Source of the DNA: Mycobacterium sp.
GTDB taxonomy: Bacteria > Actinomycetota > Actinomycetes > Mycobacteriales > Mycobacteriaceae
DNA: 64,000 bases
Assembly (NCBI GenBank): GCA_016197405.1
Contig: JACPVR010000007.1
Location: forward strand, 186,001-250,000
Reading direction: 5' to 3'
Shown: positions 26,592-36,324 of the stretch, piece after piece
How positions within the stretch are numbered: position 1 is the first letter of the stretch
Layout: every line of letters starts with the position of its first letter
Notes under the pieces: model-generated
Databases searched by the model: none
The model's input: only the letters and a program-made list of their open reading frames with translations
What the model was told of the DNA's origin: nothing
Program-made: the position numbers and the translations under genes

Positions 26592-27380
26592 TCACGATGC
26601 CAGCCGGTCGCGGATGAGCTGGGCGGTCTCGGCCGGTTTGGCGTGCGGCACCATATGGTCGCAGGCCAGGTCGACATGCCGGAACCCGGCACCGGACCGC
26701 TCGCGTAACCCCTCGATCAGGGAAGCGGTGACATACGGTGGCGACGTCCGTTCGGCGCGTACCAGTGTCGTGGGTAATCCGTTGGGCACCAGGGCGATAT
26801 CGCGGGCCAGTTCACTCCAGTAGGACATCATCGCCGGTATGCTGATGCGCCAGCCGACCCGGCCGTCGGGCCGCTCGACGAGGTGTTCGGCGAGGTCGGC
26901 GTCGAGCTCGCCGGCTTCGACGTCGGCCCACGAGCCCGAGAGCTTCTCGTTGCGGGCCTCGTCGGCGTCCGGGTAATCAGGGGAGCCGAGCATGGCATCG
27001 GCGATCTCACGCATCCACTCACCGTCCAGGCCGGCCGCCGGGTCCAGCAGGACCAACGCCCGCACCAGATCCGGCCGGGCCGCGGCCAGCGCCATGGCGA
27101 TCGCCCCGCCGAACGAATGCCCAACGACCACAACGGGTTCGCAACCCACGTCGGTATCCAGCAGATCGGCCAGGGCCGCGACATTGGCGTCGATGGTCCA
27201 GGGAGCGGCCCACGAGGACCGGCCGTGGCCCAGCAGGTCGGGAGCCAGCACCGTCACATCGGGCAGATGCCGGGTGGCCAGCGTCTGCCAGCGCCGACCG
27301 TGGCCGGTCAGTCCGTGCAGCGCCAGCAGCCGGGCGCCGCGGGCCGGGCCGTACCGGTGCACGTGCAATGGGTTGCTCAC
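26592..27380 (-). CDS. lipV: Alpha/beta hydrolase (LipV-like)
   Basis: A 262-residue serine hydrolase. The oxyanion region LHGLTGHG, the nucleophile elbow VVGHSFGG and a late His in ACDHMVPHAKP give the expected catalytic features. By position it corresponds to Rv3203, annotated lipV (an esterase or lipase), from memory; the substrate is not evident here. GTG 27380 was chosen because it starts the domain (VSNPLHVHRYG) and has GGTGAG-like sequence upstream. It is divergent from adnA across 68 bp and precedes the ATL gene by one base. Confidence 0.83.
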   Translation of the reverse strand: MSNPLHVHRYGPARGARLLALHGLTGHGRRWQTLATRHLPDVTVLAPDLLGHGRSSWAAPWTIDANVAALADLLDTDVGCEPVVVVGHSFGGAIAMALAAARPDLVRALVLLDPAAGLDGEWMREIADAMLGSPDYPDADEARNEKLSGSWADVEAGELDADLAEHLVERPDGRVGWRISIPAMMSYWSELARDIALVPNGLPTTLVRAERTSPPYVTASLIEGLRERSGAGFRHVDLACDHMVPHAKPAETAQLIRDRLAS

Positions 27381-27448
27381 CTCACCGATGGTGCCAGGTG
27401 GGTCGCGCGGGCACCGAATTTGTCGGACCCCTGTGTTGATATGCCCAC

Positions 27449-30400
27449 ATGACCACCGCGACCACCGACCGCGCATACAGCGCTGACGCCGCAGCACTTC
27501 TCGGCTCCGGCTGGCGTGGTGTGGTCAGGGTGCTGGGCGGTCCGGGCACCGGTAAGACCAGCCTGCTCATCGATACCGCAGCCGCCCGGATCGGCGCGGG
27601 AGCCGACCCGGCGTCGGTGCTACTGCTGACCGGGTCGGGCCGGTTGGCTCCGCAGGCCCGCGCCGCGCTGACCGCCAGGCTGCTGTCGGCCCAGCCCGCC
27701 ACACCGCAGGGCGCGGTGGTGCGTGAGCCGCTCGTGCGCTCGCTGCACGCCTACGCTTTCGCCGTACTGCGGCTGGCGGCTCAACGCGCCGGCGATCCGC
27801 CGCCGCGGCTCATCACCGGGGCCGAGCAGGACGGCGTCATCCGCGAGCTGCTGGCCGGCGATCTCGCCGACGGCGGGTCGGCCTGGCCGGAGCAGCTGCA
27901 CGCGGCGTTGACCACCGCGGGTTTCGCCACCGAGCTGCGTGATCTGATGTCGCGCTGCGCCGAACGCGGTATCGACCCGGTGCAGCTGCGGCGGATCGGC
28001 CGCTTCCAGGGCCGGCCGGAATGGGTGGCCGCCGGGCGGTTCGCGCAGCAGTACGAGCAGGTCACCCTGCTGCGTTCGGCGGTCGGCATGGCCGCGCCGC
28101 AGGCCACACTGCCCGCGCTGGGCGCAGCCGAACTGGTCGGGGCGGCACTGGATGCGCTGGCCGCCGATCCCGAACTGCTCGCCGCCGAGCACGCCCGGAT
28201 CGCCACGCTGCTCGTCGACGACGCACAACATCTCGACCCGCAGGCCGCCGAACTGGTGCGGGTGCTGGCTGCGGGCGCGGGCGCGACGGTCATCGCCGGC
28301 GATCCCAATCAGGCGGTGTTCGGTTTCCGAGGTGCCGATTCGGCACTGCTGATCGCCACGGACACCCCGAGCGTGGCGCTCACCGTGAGCCACCGCTGCG
28401 CGCCGGCCATCGCCCGCGCCAGCTCCGGGGTGGCCGGACAGCTGCCGGGACAGGCGCCGGCCCGCGTCATCACCGGCGCCGAGCAGGGCCCCGAGGGCGC
28501 CGTGACGGCACTGCTGGCGGCCTCGACGCACGCCGAGTCCGCGCTGATCGCCGACACGCTGCGGCGCGCGCATCTCGTCGACGGTGTGCCCTGGTCGCAG
28601 ATGGTCGTCATCGTCCGTTCGGTGCAGCGCGCCGCCGCGGGCCTGCCGCGGGCGCTGGCCGCGGCGGGTGTTCCGGTGGCGGCACCGGCCTTCGATGCCG
28701 CACTACCGGACAACGCGGTGGTGCAGGCACTGCTGACAGCGCTGGCGGCCACTGCCGAGGGTCTGACGGCCGAGCATGCCGAGGCATTGCTCAGCGGGCC
28801 GATAGGCCGGGTCGACCCGGTCACGTTGCGGCAGTTGCGCCGCGCGCTGCGCCGCCTCGACGCACACGTGCCGCCGCGCCCCCTGGGCGAGCTGCTGGTC
28901 GAGGCGCTTCGTGACGGTGTGCCCGACGGTCTGGCGGCACCGCACGCCCGTCCGCTGCACCGCGTGCATGCGGTGCTGGCGGCGGCGGCGCGCGCCGACG
29001 ATCCGCGCGCGGCACTGTGGGAGGCCTGGCAGCGCAGCGGTTTGCAGCGCAGGCTGCTGACGGCGTGCGCACGCCCGGGGCCCGCGGGCCAGCGCGCCGG
29101 CCAGAACCTCAACGCCGTGACCCACCTGTGTGAGGTCGCCGAACGGTTCGTCTCGCGCACCCCGGGCGCTTCCATCGCCGGGCTGCTGGACCATATCGAG
29201 GGTTTACGGCTGCCGGTGCCCGCCGCCGAGTCGTTCGACATCCCCGATGCGGTGGCGATCGTCTCGCCGCATCAGGCGCTGGGCCGCGAATGGGATCTCG
29301 TGGTGCTCGCCGGTCTGCAGGAAGGGTTGTGGCCCAATGCGATACCCCGCGGCGGGATCCTGGGCACCCAGCGCCTGCTCGACGCCATTGACGGTGTGTC
29401 GGGTGAGGTCAGTGCCCGCGCACCGGTCATCGCCGACGAGCGGCGACTGCTGATCTCGGCGATGGGCCGCGCGCGCAGCAGGCTGGTGGTCACCGCGGTC
29501 GACGGCGGGGCCGCCGACTCCGATGAGCTGGCGCTGCCGTCGCCGTTCTTCTTCGACATCGCCGCACACGCCGGTGCCGTCGACAACGATCCGGTACCGC
29601 CGCAGCCCATCGAGGCACCGCAGGTGCTCTCGGTGCCCGCCGTCGTCGGCCGGCTGCGCGCGGTGGTGTGCGCGCCCGAGGGTGCCGCCGACGCCGCCGA
29701 TCGGGTGGCGGCAGCGGGGCAGCTGGCCCGGTTGGCTGCCGCGGGTGTGCCCGGCGCCGATCCGTCGCAGTGGTACGACAGCATCGCGGTGAGCACCGAC
29801 GAACCGTTGTGGGACGGTGCTGATCACGTGGTGACGATGTCGCCGTCGACGCTGCAGATGCTGTCCGATTGCCCGCTGCGCTGGCTGCTGGAACGCCACG
29901 GTGGTTCCGATCCGGCCCAATTGCGTTCCACCACAGGATCATTGATCCACGCGCTGGTGTCACAACCCAACAAGACGCAAGACCAGCTGTTCGCCGAGCT
30001 GGATGCGGTGTGGGACCAGTTGCCTTTCGAGTCGCAGTGGTTCGCCCGCAACGAACTGATCCGGCACCGCGAGATGCTGGAGACCTTCCTGACCTGGCGC
30101 GAGGACACCCGCCACGAATTCACCGAGGTCGGCACCGAGGTCGACGTCGACGGTGAACTCGACAGCGATCCAGCCGGCCCCGGTGTCCGGGTGCGTGGCC
30201 GCATAGACCGTCTGGAGCGCGATGCCGCCGGCCGCCTCGTCGTCGTCGACATCAAGACCGGACGCAGTCCCGTCACCAAGGACGACGCCCAGCGACATGC
30301 CCAGCTGGCGCTCTACCAACTGGCGATCGCGCGCGGTCTCACGCCCGACGGTGCCGAACCCGGCGGTGCCCGGCTGGTCTACGTCGGCAAGCGCACCGCG

Positions 30401-30604
30401 GGCGGGGCGGCCGAGCGTGAGCAGGACGCGCTGACGCCGCAGGCCGAAGAGCAGTGGCGCGCGCAGGTCGGGGCGGCCGCCGCCGCGACCGCAGGCCCGT
30501 CGTTCACCGCCCGCGTCAACGACGGATGCGCGCACTGCCCGGTGAAACCGTCCTGCCCGGCGCACACCGCCGCAGAAACCGACCGCAATCAGGAGCAGCC
30601 ATGA
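27449..30604 (+). CDS. adnA: AdnA subunit of the AdnAB helicase-nuclease
   Basis: A 1051-residue protein with an N-terminal UvrD-like motor and a C-terminal RecB-family nuclease. Walker A GGPGTGKT is at residues 30-37; Walker B reads LLVDDAQHLDP, so the usual Asp-Glu-x-Gln is Asp-Asp-Ala-Gln. The nuclease motif is VVDIKTGRSP. A Cys in the SDCPLRWLLERH segment and three near the C terminus (CAHCPVKPSC) look like a Cas4/AddB-type iron-sulfur site. With AdnB it resects DNA double-strand breaks in mycobacteria. The stop overlaps the adnB start (ATGA). Confidence 0.92.
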   Translation: MTTATTDRAYSADAAALLGSGWRGVVRVLGGPGTGKTSLLIDTAAARIGAGADPASVLLLTGSGRLAPQARAALTARLLSAQPATPQGAVVREPLVRSLHAYAFAVLRLAAQRAGDPPPRLITGAEQDGVIRELLAGDLADGGSAWPEQLHAALTTAGFATELRDLMSRCAERGIDPVQLRRIGRFQGRPEWVAAGRFAQQYEQVTLLRSAVGMAAPQATLPALGAAELVGAALDALAADPELLAAEHARIATLLVDDAQHLDPQAAELVRVLAAGAGATVIAGDPNQAVFGFRGADSALLIATDTPSVALTVSHRCAPAIARASSGVAGQLPGQAPARVITGAEQGPEGAVTALLAASTHAESALIADTLRRAHLVDGVPWSQMVVIVRSVQRAAAGLPRALAAAGVPVAAPAFDAALPDNAVVQALLTALAATAEGLTAEHAEALLSGPIGRVDPVTLRQLRRALRRLDAHVPPRPLGELLVEALRDGVPDGLAAPHARPLHRVHAVLAAAARADDPRAALWEAWQRSGLQRRLLTACARPGPAGQRAGQNLNAVTHLCEVAERFVSRTPGASIAGLLDHIEGLRLPVPAAESFDIPDAVAIVSPHQALGREWDLVVLAGLQEGLWPNAIPRGGILGTQRLLDAIDGVSGEVSARAPVIADERRLLISAMGRARSRLVVTAVDGGAADSDELALPSPFFFDIAAHAGAVDNDPVPPQPIEAPQVLSVPAVVGRLRAVVCAPEGAADAADRVAAAGQLARLAAAGVPGADPSQWYDSIAVSTDEPLWDGADHVVTMSPSTLQMLSDCPLRWLLERHGGSDPAQLRSTTGSLIHALVSQPNKTQDQLFAELDAVWDQLPFESQWFARNELIRHREMLETFLTWREDTRHEFTEVGTEVDVDGELDSDPAGPGVRVRGRIDRLERDAAGRLVVVDIKTGRSPVTKDDAQRHAQLALYQLAIARGLTPDGAEPGGARLVYVGKRTAGGAAEREQDALTPQAEEQWRAQVGAAAAATAGPSFTARVNDGCAHCPVKPSCPAHTAAETDRNQEQP

Positions 30605-33600
30605 CCCCGCAGTACAGCCCCGCCGAACTGGCTGCGGCGCTGGGCCTGCACCCGCCGACCGATGAACAGGCCGCGGTCATCGCCGCCCCGCCCGGGCCGC
30701 TGGTCGTCATCGCCGGGGCCGGCGCGGGCAAGACCGAGACGATGGCCGCCCGGGTCGTCTGGTTGGTCGCCAACGGTTACGCCGACGCCGGGCAGGTGCT
30801 CGGTCTGACCTTCACCCGCAAGGCGGCCGGCCAGCTGCTGCGGCGGGTGCGCTCCCGGCTGGCCCGGTTGGCCGGCGCCGGGCTGGTCACCGGTGAGCAG
30901 GCCGTCGCGCGGATCACCGAACCCGTCGCCGTCAGCACCTATCACGCCTTCGCGGGCACGTTGCTGCGTGAGCACGGATTGCTGCTGCCGATCGAGCCGG
31001 ACACCCGGTTGCTCAGTGAAACCGAGCTCTGGCAAATGGCTTTCGACGTGGTGTGCGCACATCCGGGTGATCTCGATATCGACAAGACACCGGCCACGGT
31101 CACCGCGATGGTGCTGCGGCTTTCCGGACAGCTCGCCGAGCATCTGGTCAGCACCGATGAGCTGCGCGACACCCATCTCGAGCTGGAGCGGCTGGTGCAC
31201 ACCCTGCCCCCGGGTCCGCATCAGCGTGATCGCGGGCCGGGCCAGTGGCTCAACAACATCCTGGCGACGCAGGCCGAACGCGCCATGCTGGTACCGCTCA
31301 TCGAGGCGTTGCACGACCGGCTGCGTACCGAGAAGGCGATGGACTTCGGTATGCAGATGGCCGCGGCGGCCGCGCTGGCCGAGCGGTGCCCACAGGTCGG
31401 CGCGGCGCTGCGCGAGCGCTACCGGGTGGTGTTGCTCGACGAGTACCAGGACACCGGACACGCTCAGCGGGTGGCGTTGTCGGCATTGTTCGGCGGCGGG
31501 GTCGACGACGGGCTGGCGCTGACGGCGGTGGGCGATCCCATCCAGTCCATCTACGGCTGGCGCGGCGCATCGGCGACCAACCTGCCGCGGTTCTGCACCG
31601 ACTTCCCGCTCGCCGACGGCACCCCGGCGCCGACACTGGAACTGCGCACCAGTTGGCGCAACCCGCCGAGCACGCTGCACGTGGCCAACGCGGTGTCGGC
31701 CGAGGCGCGCCGACGTTCGGTCGCGGTGCGTGCCCTGCGTGCCCGCCCCGGCGCGGAACCCGGCACGGTCCGCTGCGCCTTGCTGTCCGATGTTGCGGCC
31801 GAACAGGATTGGGTCGCAGACGAGGTCGCGCAGCGTTTCCATCGCGGGGTCGCCGAAACCGGTGCGCCGCCCACGGCGGCGGTGCTGGTGCGGCGCAACG
31901 CCGATGCCGCCCCGATGGCCGCCGCATTGCGGGCCCGCGGTGTGCCGGTCGAGGTCGTCGGCCTCGCGGGTCTGCTCGCGGTCGACGAGGTAGCCGATGT
32001 GGTGGCGATGCTGCGGCTGGTCGCCGACCCGTCCGCGGGCGCGGCGGCCGTGCGGGTGCTGACCGGGCCACGCTGGCGGTTGGGCGCGAGCGATCTGGCC
32101 GCGCTGTGGCGGCGGGCCCGCGCCTTGGTCGACGGACCCGGTGACGCGCCGGCGGAGCCCGCCCAGATCGTGGCGGCCGCAGGCCCGGACGCCGACACCG
32201 CCTGCCTGGCCGACGCCATCTGCGATCCCGGTCCGGCCGAAAGGTATTCGGCCGCCGGGTATGAGCGCATCTGCGCATTGGCCGAGGAACTGACGGCCCT
32301 GCGCGGCCACCTCGAGCATCCGGTGGCCGATCTGGTCGCCGAGGTGCGCCGGGTGCTCGGCATCGATGTCGAGGTGCGCAGCCGTGCCGCAGGTTGCGAG
32401 CAGCTCGACGCCTTCGCCGATATCGTCGACGGTTACGCCGCCCGCGGTTCATCGCGTGCCGGCGTGCACGGTCTGCTGGCTTACCTGGAAGCAGCCGAGG
32501 TCGTCGAGAACGGTTTGGCACCCGCCGATGTCGCGGTGTCGGGCAGCCGCGTGCAGATCCTGACCGTGCACGCCGCCAAGGGTCTGGAATGGCAGATCGT
32601 CGCGGTGCCGCATCTGTGCGCGCGGGTCTTCCCGTCCACCGCCTCGGCGCGCACCTGGCTCACCGACGCCGCCGATCTGCCCCCGCTGCTGCGCGGTGAC
32701 CGGGCTTCGCTTGGCCCGCACGGTGTTCCGGTGCTCGACACCTCGACGGTGACCAACCGCAAACAGTTGACCGAGGCCATCGCCGCGCACAAGGATCATC
32801 TCGCGCAACGCCGCGTCGACGAGGAGCGCCGGCTGCTCTACGTCGCCATCACCCGAGCCGAGGACACCCTGCTGCTGTCCGGGCATCACTGGGCCGCGAC
32901 CGGGGTCAAACCACGCGGGCCGTCGGATTTCCTCAACGAGATCAAGGACATCATCGAGACGGCGGCTGCGGCAGGAACACCCTGCGGTGAGATCGACGTG
33001 TGGGCGCCCGCACCCGCCGACGGTGAACCGAACCCGCTGCAGCACAACGTGGTCGAGGCGCTCTGGCCACAGCCGGCCGACGCCGGCGCACCCGGCGTCG
33101 GCCGCGGTGCCGCACTGGTTGCGGCCGCGCTGGCCGATCCCGGCCCGGCGGTCGATGACCGGCACGGCTGGGCCGCCGAGGTGGACGCGCTGCTGGCCGA
33201 ACGGGCCGCCGCACCCGCTGAGGTGTCGACGGCTCTGCCCACCCAACTCTCGGTCAGCACCCTCGTCGAGCTGGGCCGCGACCGGCAGGCCGCGGCGGAA
33301 CGGCTGCGCCGCCGACTGCCGGTGCGGCCCGATCCGAACGCCTTGCTGGGTACCGCCTTTCACGACTGGGTGCAGCGGTTCTACGGTGCCGAACGCCTCT
33401 TCGACCTCGACGACATCCCGGGCGCGGTGGACGGCGAGATGGGCCGGGCCGATGCCGAGGAGCTCGACGTGCTGCAGTCGGCGTTCAGCACCTCACGCTG
33501 GGCCACCCGCACACCGCTCGACGTCGAGGTGCCGTTCGAGATGGCGATCGGCGGGCACCTGGTGCGCGGACGGATCGACGCGGTGTTCGCCGACCCGGAC

Positions 33601-33840
33601 GGCGGATTGACGGTGCTGGACTGGAAGACCGGGGCCGCGCCACAGAGTGCCGAGGCGCGCAAGCAGGCCGCGATCCAGCTCGGTGTGTACCGGCTGGCGA
33701 TCGCGGCCCTGCGCGATGTCGATGTGTCCGCGGTGCGGGCGGCGTTCCACTACGTGCGCAGCGGTCACACCGTCATCCCCGACGAGTTGCCGGGTGCCGA
33801 CGAACTGGTCGCGCTGCTCGAACCGCCGGTGTCGGTCTAG
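30601..33840 (+). CDS. adnB: AdnB subunit of the AdnAB helicase-nuclease
   Basis: A 1079-residue UvrD-like helicase with a C-terminal RecB-like nuclease. Walker A VIAGAGAGKTE and a canonical Walker B VVLLDEYQDTGHAQ are intact, as are LTFTRKAAGQ (motif Ia), VGDPIQSIYGWRGA (III) and LYVAITRAEDTLLLSG (VI). The nuclease core is LTVLDWKTGAAPQ. Unlike AdnA there is no terminal cysteine cluster. It is the probable lead motor of the heterodimer, as described for M. smegmatis. The four-base overlap with adnA implies coupled synthesis. The convergent DoxX-like gene overlaps its stop. Confidence 0.93.
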   Translation: MTPQYSPAELAAALGLHPPTDEQAAVIAAPPGPLVVIAGAGAGKTETMAARVVWLVANGYADAGQVLGLTFTRKAAGQLLRRVRSRLARLAGAGLVTGEQAVARITEPVAVSTYHAFAGTLLREHGLLLPIEPDTRLLSETELWQMAFDVVCAHPGDLDIDKTPATVTAMVLRLSGQLAEHLVSTDELRDTHLELERLVHTLPPGPHQRDRGPGQWLNNILATQAERAMLVPLIEALHDRLRTEKAMDFGMQMAAAAALAERCPQVGAALRERYRVVLLDEYQDTGHAQRVALSALFGGGVDDGLALTAVGDPIQSIYGWRGASATNLPRFCTDFPLADGTPAPTLELRTSWRNPPSTLHVANAVSAEARRRSVAVRALRARPGAEPGTVRCALLSDVAAEQDWVADEVAQRFHRGVAETGAPPTAAVLVRRNADAAPMAAALRARGVPVEVVGLAGLLAVDEVADVVAMLRLVADPSAGAAAVRVLTGPRWRLGASDLAALWRRARALVDGPGDAPAEPAQIVAAAGPDADTACLADAICDPGPAERYSAAGYERICALAEELTALRGHLEHPVADLVAEVRRVLGIDVEVRSRAAGCEQLDAFADIVDGYAARGSSRAGVHGLLAYLEAAEVVENGLAPADVAVSGSRVQILTVHAAKGLEWQIVAVPHLCARVFPSTASARTWLTDAADLPPLLRGDRASLGPHGVPVLDTSTVTNRKQLTEAIAAHKDHLAQRRVDEERRLLYVAITRAEDTLLLSGHHWAATGVKPRGPSDFLNEIKDIIETAAAAGTPCGEIDVWAPAPADGEPNPLQHNVVEALWPQPADAGAPGVGRGAALVAAALADPGPAVDDRHGWAAEVDALLAERAAAPAEVSTALPTQLSVSTLVELGRDRQAAAERLRRRLPVRPDPNALLGTAFHDWVQRFYGAERLFDLDDIPGAVDGEMGRADAEELDVLQSAFSTSRWATRTPLDVEVPFEMAIGGHLVRGRIDAVFADPDGGLTVLDWKTGAAPQSAEARKQAAIQLGVYRLAIAALRDVDVSAVRAAFHYVRSGHTVIPDELPGADELVALLEPPVSV

Positions 33841-34244
33841 CCGGCTGCCCGCCGGACCTTGACGGCCTCGGTGATCATCGGGAACTGCAACGGCAGCCGG
33901 GCCAATGCCGCCAGCCGCATCGGCCACGGCTTGCCCCACCACATCCGCACCATGTTCACGTTGCCGGGGAAAACCCCGACGAACAGGGCGATCGCGGCGG
34001 TGGCGCCCAGCTTGCGGGTCTTGGGCGCCACCAGCAGCGCCGCGGTGCCCAGCTCGGCGACTCCGGAGGCATAGGTGTAGAACCGGGGGCTGCCCGGCAG
34101 CTCGACCGGGACGATGCTGTCGAACGGTTTGGGCGTGGCGAAATGCAGGACACCGACGCCGGCGAGCATGCCCGCCATCGCGTAGGGCCGGATCTTGTCG
34201 GCGCGCGCGCCGCCGGTCGGGAGTTGGGATGTGCTCACGGTCAT
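33837..34244 (-). CDS. DoxX-like small membrane protein
   Basis: A 135-residue protein with about four hydrophobic segments and the DoxX-family pattern: GVLHFATPKPFDSIVP, LPGSPRFYTYASGVAELG and FVGVFPGNVNMVRMWW. DoxX proteins are membrane redox partners or of unknown role. ATG 34244 gives a normal N terminus. The gene lies against the direction of adnB and of the K+ channel gene, and I do not recall a counterpart at this place in M. tuberculosis, so it may be an insertion in the core order. Confidence 0.8.
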   Translation of the reverse strand: MTVSTSQLPTGGARADKIRPYAMAGMLAGVGVLHFATPKPFDSIVPVELPGSPRFYTYASGVAELGTAALLVAPKTRKLGATAAIALFVGVFPGNVNMVRMWWGKPWPMRLAALARLPLQFPMITEAVKVRRAAG

Positions 34245-34306
34245 GCTCGGCTTCGCTTCATGGTTACATGATGGCGTGCTCCCAGCGGTGCTGAGAACGG
34301 AACCCG

Positions 34307-35392
34307 ATGGCCGGTAACCGGCTGCTGCGTCGGCGCATGCGCACCCTCGACGAGACGCTGACCGCAAAACCCGACGCTGCCCTCGTCGAATACCTGCATA
34401 TCCCGGAGCGGTTCGTCAGCCCGGCCAGCAGAATCGCGCGCCGCGTGCTCTATGCCCTGCTGGCGTTGTTCGCCGCGGTGCTCATCGTCTACCTCGACCG
34501 CAACGGCTACCGCGACGTGCAGGACAACCAGCTGTCCTTCCTGGACTGCCTGTACTACGCCACGGTGTCGCTGTCGACAACCGGCTACGGCGACATCACG
34601 CCGTTCACCCCGGAGGCGCGGCTGATCAACGTCCTGGTGATCACACCGCTGCGGGTGGCGTTCCTGATCGTGCTCATCGGTACCACGGTGGAAACCCTCA
34701 CCGCGGCATCACGCCAGGCCCTCAAGATCCAGCGTTGGAGGAACTCCGTGCGCAACCACACCGTCGTCATCGGATACGGCACCAAGGGCAAGACCGCGGT
34801 CGCCGCGATGGTCGGCGACGGCGTCCCACCCGGAGAGATCGTCGTCGTCGACACCGACCAGACCCGGCTGGACAATGCCAGCTCGTCGGGCCTGGTCACC
34901 GTGCGCGGCGACGCCAACCGCTCCGATGTGCTGCGCCTGGCCGGCGCCCAGCACGCCTCGACGATCATCGTGGCCACCAGCAGTGACCCGACCGCGGTCA
35001 TGGTCACGCTGTCGGCACGCGAACTGGCGCCCAACGCCAAGATCATCGCCTCGATCCGGGAGGCCGAGAACCAGCATCTGCTGCAGCAGTCCGGCGCCGA
35101 CTCGGTGGTGGTGTCCTCCGAGACCGCCGGCCGGCTGCTGGGCATCGCCAAGAAAGCCCCGGCGGTGGTGGAACTGATGGAGGACCTGCTGACCCCGGAT
35201 GCCGGTCTGGCCATCGGCGAGCGCGAGGTCGATCCGAAATACATCGGCGGCTCGCCCAAGCATCTTCCGGTGGTGGTCCTCGGTGTGGTGCGCGACGGCC
35301 GGCTACTGCGGATGGACGAGCCCGAAGCCGACGCCCTGGAGGCCGGCGACCGGCTGCTCTACATCCGCAACTCCGCCGACGAGGACGACTAG
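34307..35392 (+). CDS. Two-TM potassium channel with RCK (TrkA-N) domain
   Basis: A 361-residue ion channel subunit. TM1 is about residues 46-63. The pore helix and selectivity filter TTGYGD are at residues 91-96, TM2 at about 108-130. From about 148 a cytoplasmic RCK Rossmann domain (VVIGYGTKGKT, VVDTDQ) is followed by a TrkA-C-like lobe. It gates K+ flow in response to ligand binding. Corresponds to Rv3200c. It overlaps nudC by one base. Confidence 0.92.
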   Translation: MAGNRLLRRRMRTLDETLTAKPDAALVEYLHIPERFVSPASRIARRVLYALLALFAAVLIVYLDRNGYRDVQDNQLSFLDCLYYATVSLSTTGYGDITPFTPEARLINVLVITPLRVAFLIVLIGTTVETLTAASRQALKIQRWRNSVRNHTVVIGYGTKGKTAVAAMVGDGVPPGEIVVVDTDQTRLDNASSSGLVTVRGDANRSDVLRLAGAQHASTIIVATSSDPTAVMVTLSARELAPNAKIIASIREAENQHLLQQSGADSVVVSSETAGRLLGIAKKAPAVVELMEDLLTPDAGLAIGEREVDPKYIGGSPKHLPVVVLGVVRDGRLLRMDEPEADALEAGDRLLYIRNSADEDD

Positions 35393-36324
35393 TGCCCGAT
35401 TTCTTCCTGCAGAACACCCCGCTGCTGTCACGCGTCGGCGCGGACCGCTCGGATCAGCTGCGCACCGATATCGATGCGGCGGTCGCGGGCTGGGCGCAGG
35501 CGGCGGTGCTGCGGGTCGACAATCGCGGTCAGGTGATGGTCTCCGGCGGCCGGGTGGTGTTCAACGACACCGCGGGCCTGGGGGACAAACCACCGGAGGA
35601 TGCGGTTTTCCTCGGCACCGTCGAGGGCGGCAGGCACGTCTGGGCCATCAGGGCTGCGCTGGTCCCACCGGACGGTGCCGACGACGCACGGGTGCTCGAT
35701 TTGCGCCGCGGCGGAACGGATTTCGACGATGTCAGTGCGAATCTGGTGTCCTCGGCCACCGCGCTGCTGAACTGGCATGACACCGCCAAGTTCAGCTCGA
35801 TCGACGGCACCCCGACCAAACCGGTCAAGGCCGGCTGGTCGCGGGTCAACCCGGTGACCGGGCACGAGGAGTTCCCGCGTATCGACCCGGCGATCATCTG
35901 CCTGGTGCACGACGGCGCCGACCGGGTGGTGCTGGCCCGTCAGACGGCGTGGCCGCCCCGGATGTTCTCGCTGCTGGCCGGTTTCGTCGAGGCCGGTGAA
36001 TCATTCGAGACCTGCGTGGTCCGCGAGATCGCCGAGGAGGTGGGCCTTGCGGTTCGCGATGTGCGCTACCTGGGCAGCCAGCCGTGGCCGTTCCCGCGCT
36101 CGCTGATGGTGGGTTTTCACGCCGTCGCCGACCCGGAGCAGGAGTTCTCCTTCAATGACGGCGAGATCGCCGAGGCGCGCTGGTTCACCCGCGCGCAGGT
36201 GCGTACCGCGCTGGCACTGGGGGAGGACTGGGGCAGTGCCGCGGCGTCGGACTCCGAACTGCTGCTGCCCGGCTCGGTGTCGATCGCCAGGGAGATCATC
36301 GAGTCCTGGGCCAACCAGGGTTAG
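35392..36324 (+). CDS. nudC: NADH pyrophosphatase (RNA deNADding-type Nudix)
   Basis: A 310-residue Nudix hydrolase. The Nudix box is GFVEAGESFETCVVREIAEE plus VGL, followed by the NudC-specific SQPWPFPRSLM. It splits NAD(H) into NMN(H) and AMP and may remove NAD caps from RNA. The four cysteines of the zinc ribbon normally found before the Nudix domain are absent: that segment reads NWHDTAKFSSIDG...GWSRVNPVTGHEEFPRIDP. The GTG at 35392 shares a base with the K+ channel stop. It converges with mrx1 with a 4-bp overlap. Confidence 0.92.
   Translation: MPDFFLQNTPLLSRVGADRSDQLRTDIDAAVAGWAQAAVLRVDNRGQVMVSGGRVVFNDTAGLGDKPPEDAVFLGTVEGGRHVWAIRAALVPPDGADDARVLDLRRGGTDFDDVSANLVSSATALLNWHDTAKFSSIDGTPTKPVKAGWSRVNPVTGHEEFPRIDPAIICLVHDGADRVVLARQTAWPPRMFSLLAGFVEAGESFETCVVREIAEEVGLAVRDVRYLGSQPWPFPRSLMVGFHAVADPEQEFSFNDGEIAEARWFTRAQVRTALALGEDWGSAAASDSELLLPGSVSIAREIIESWANQG

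Noticed and set aside
30589..32319. A 576-codon minus-strand frame opposite adnB
   Set aside because: Antisense shadow; the helicase motifs on the plus strand are intact.
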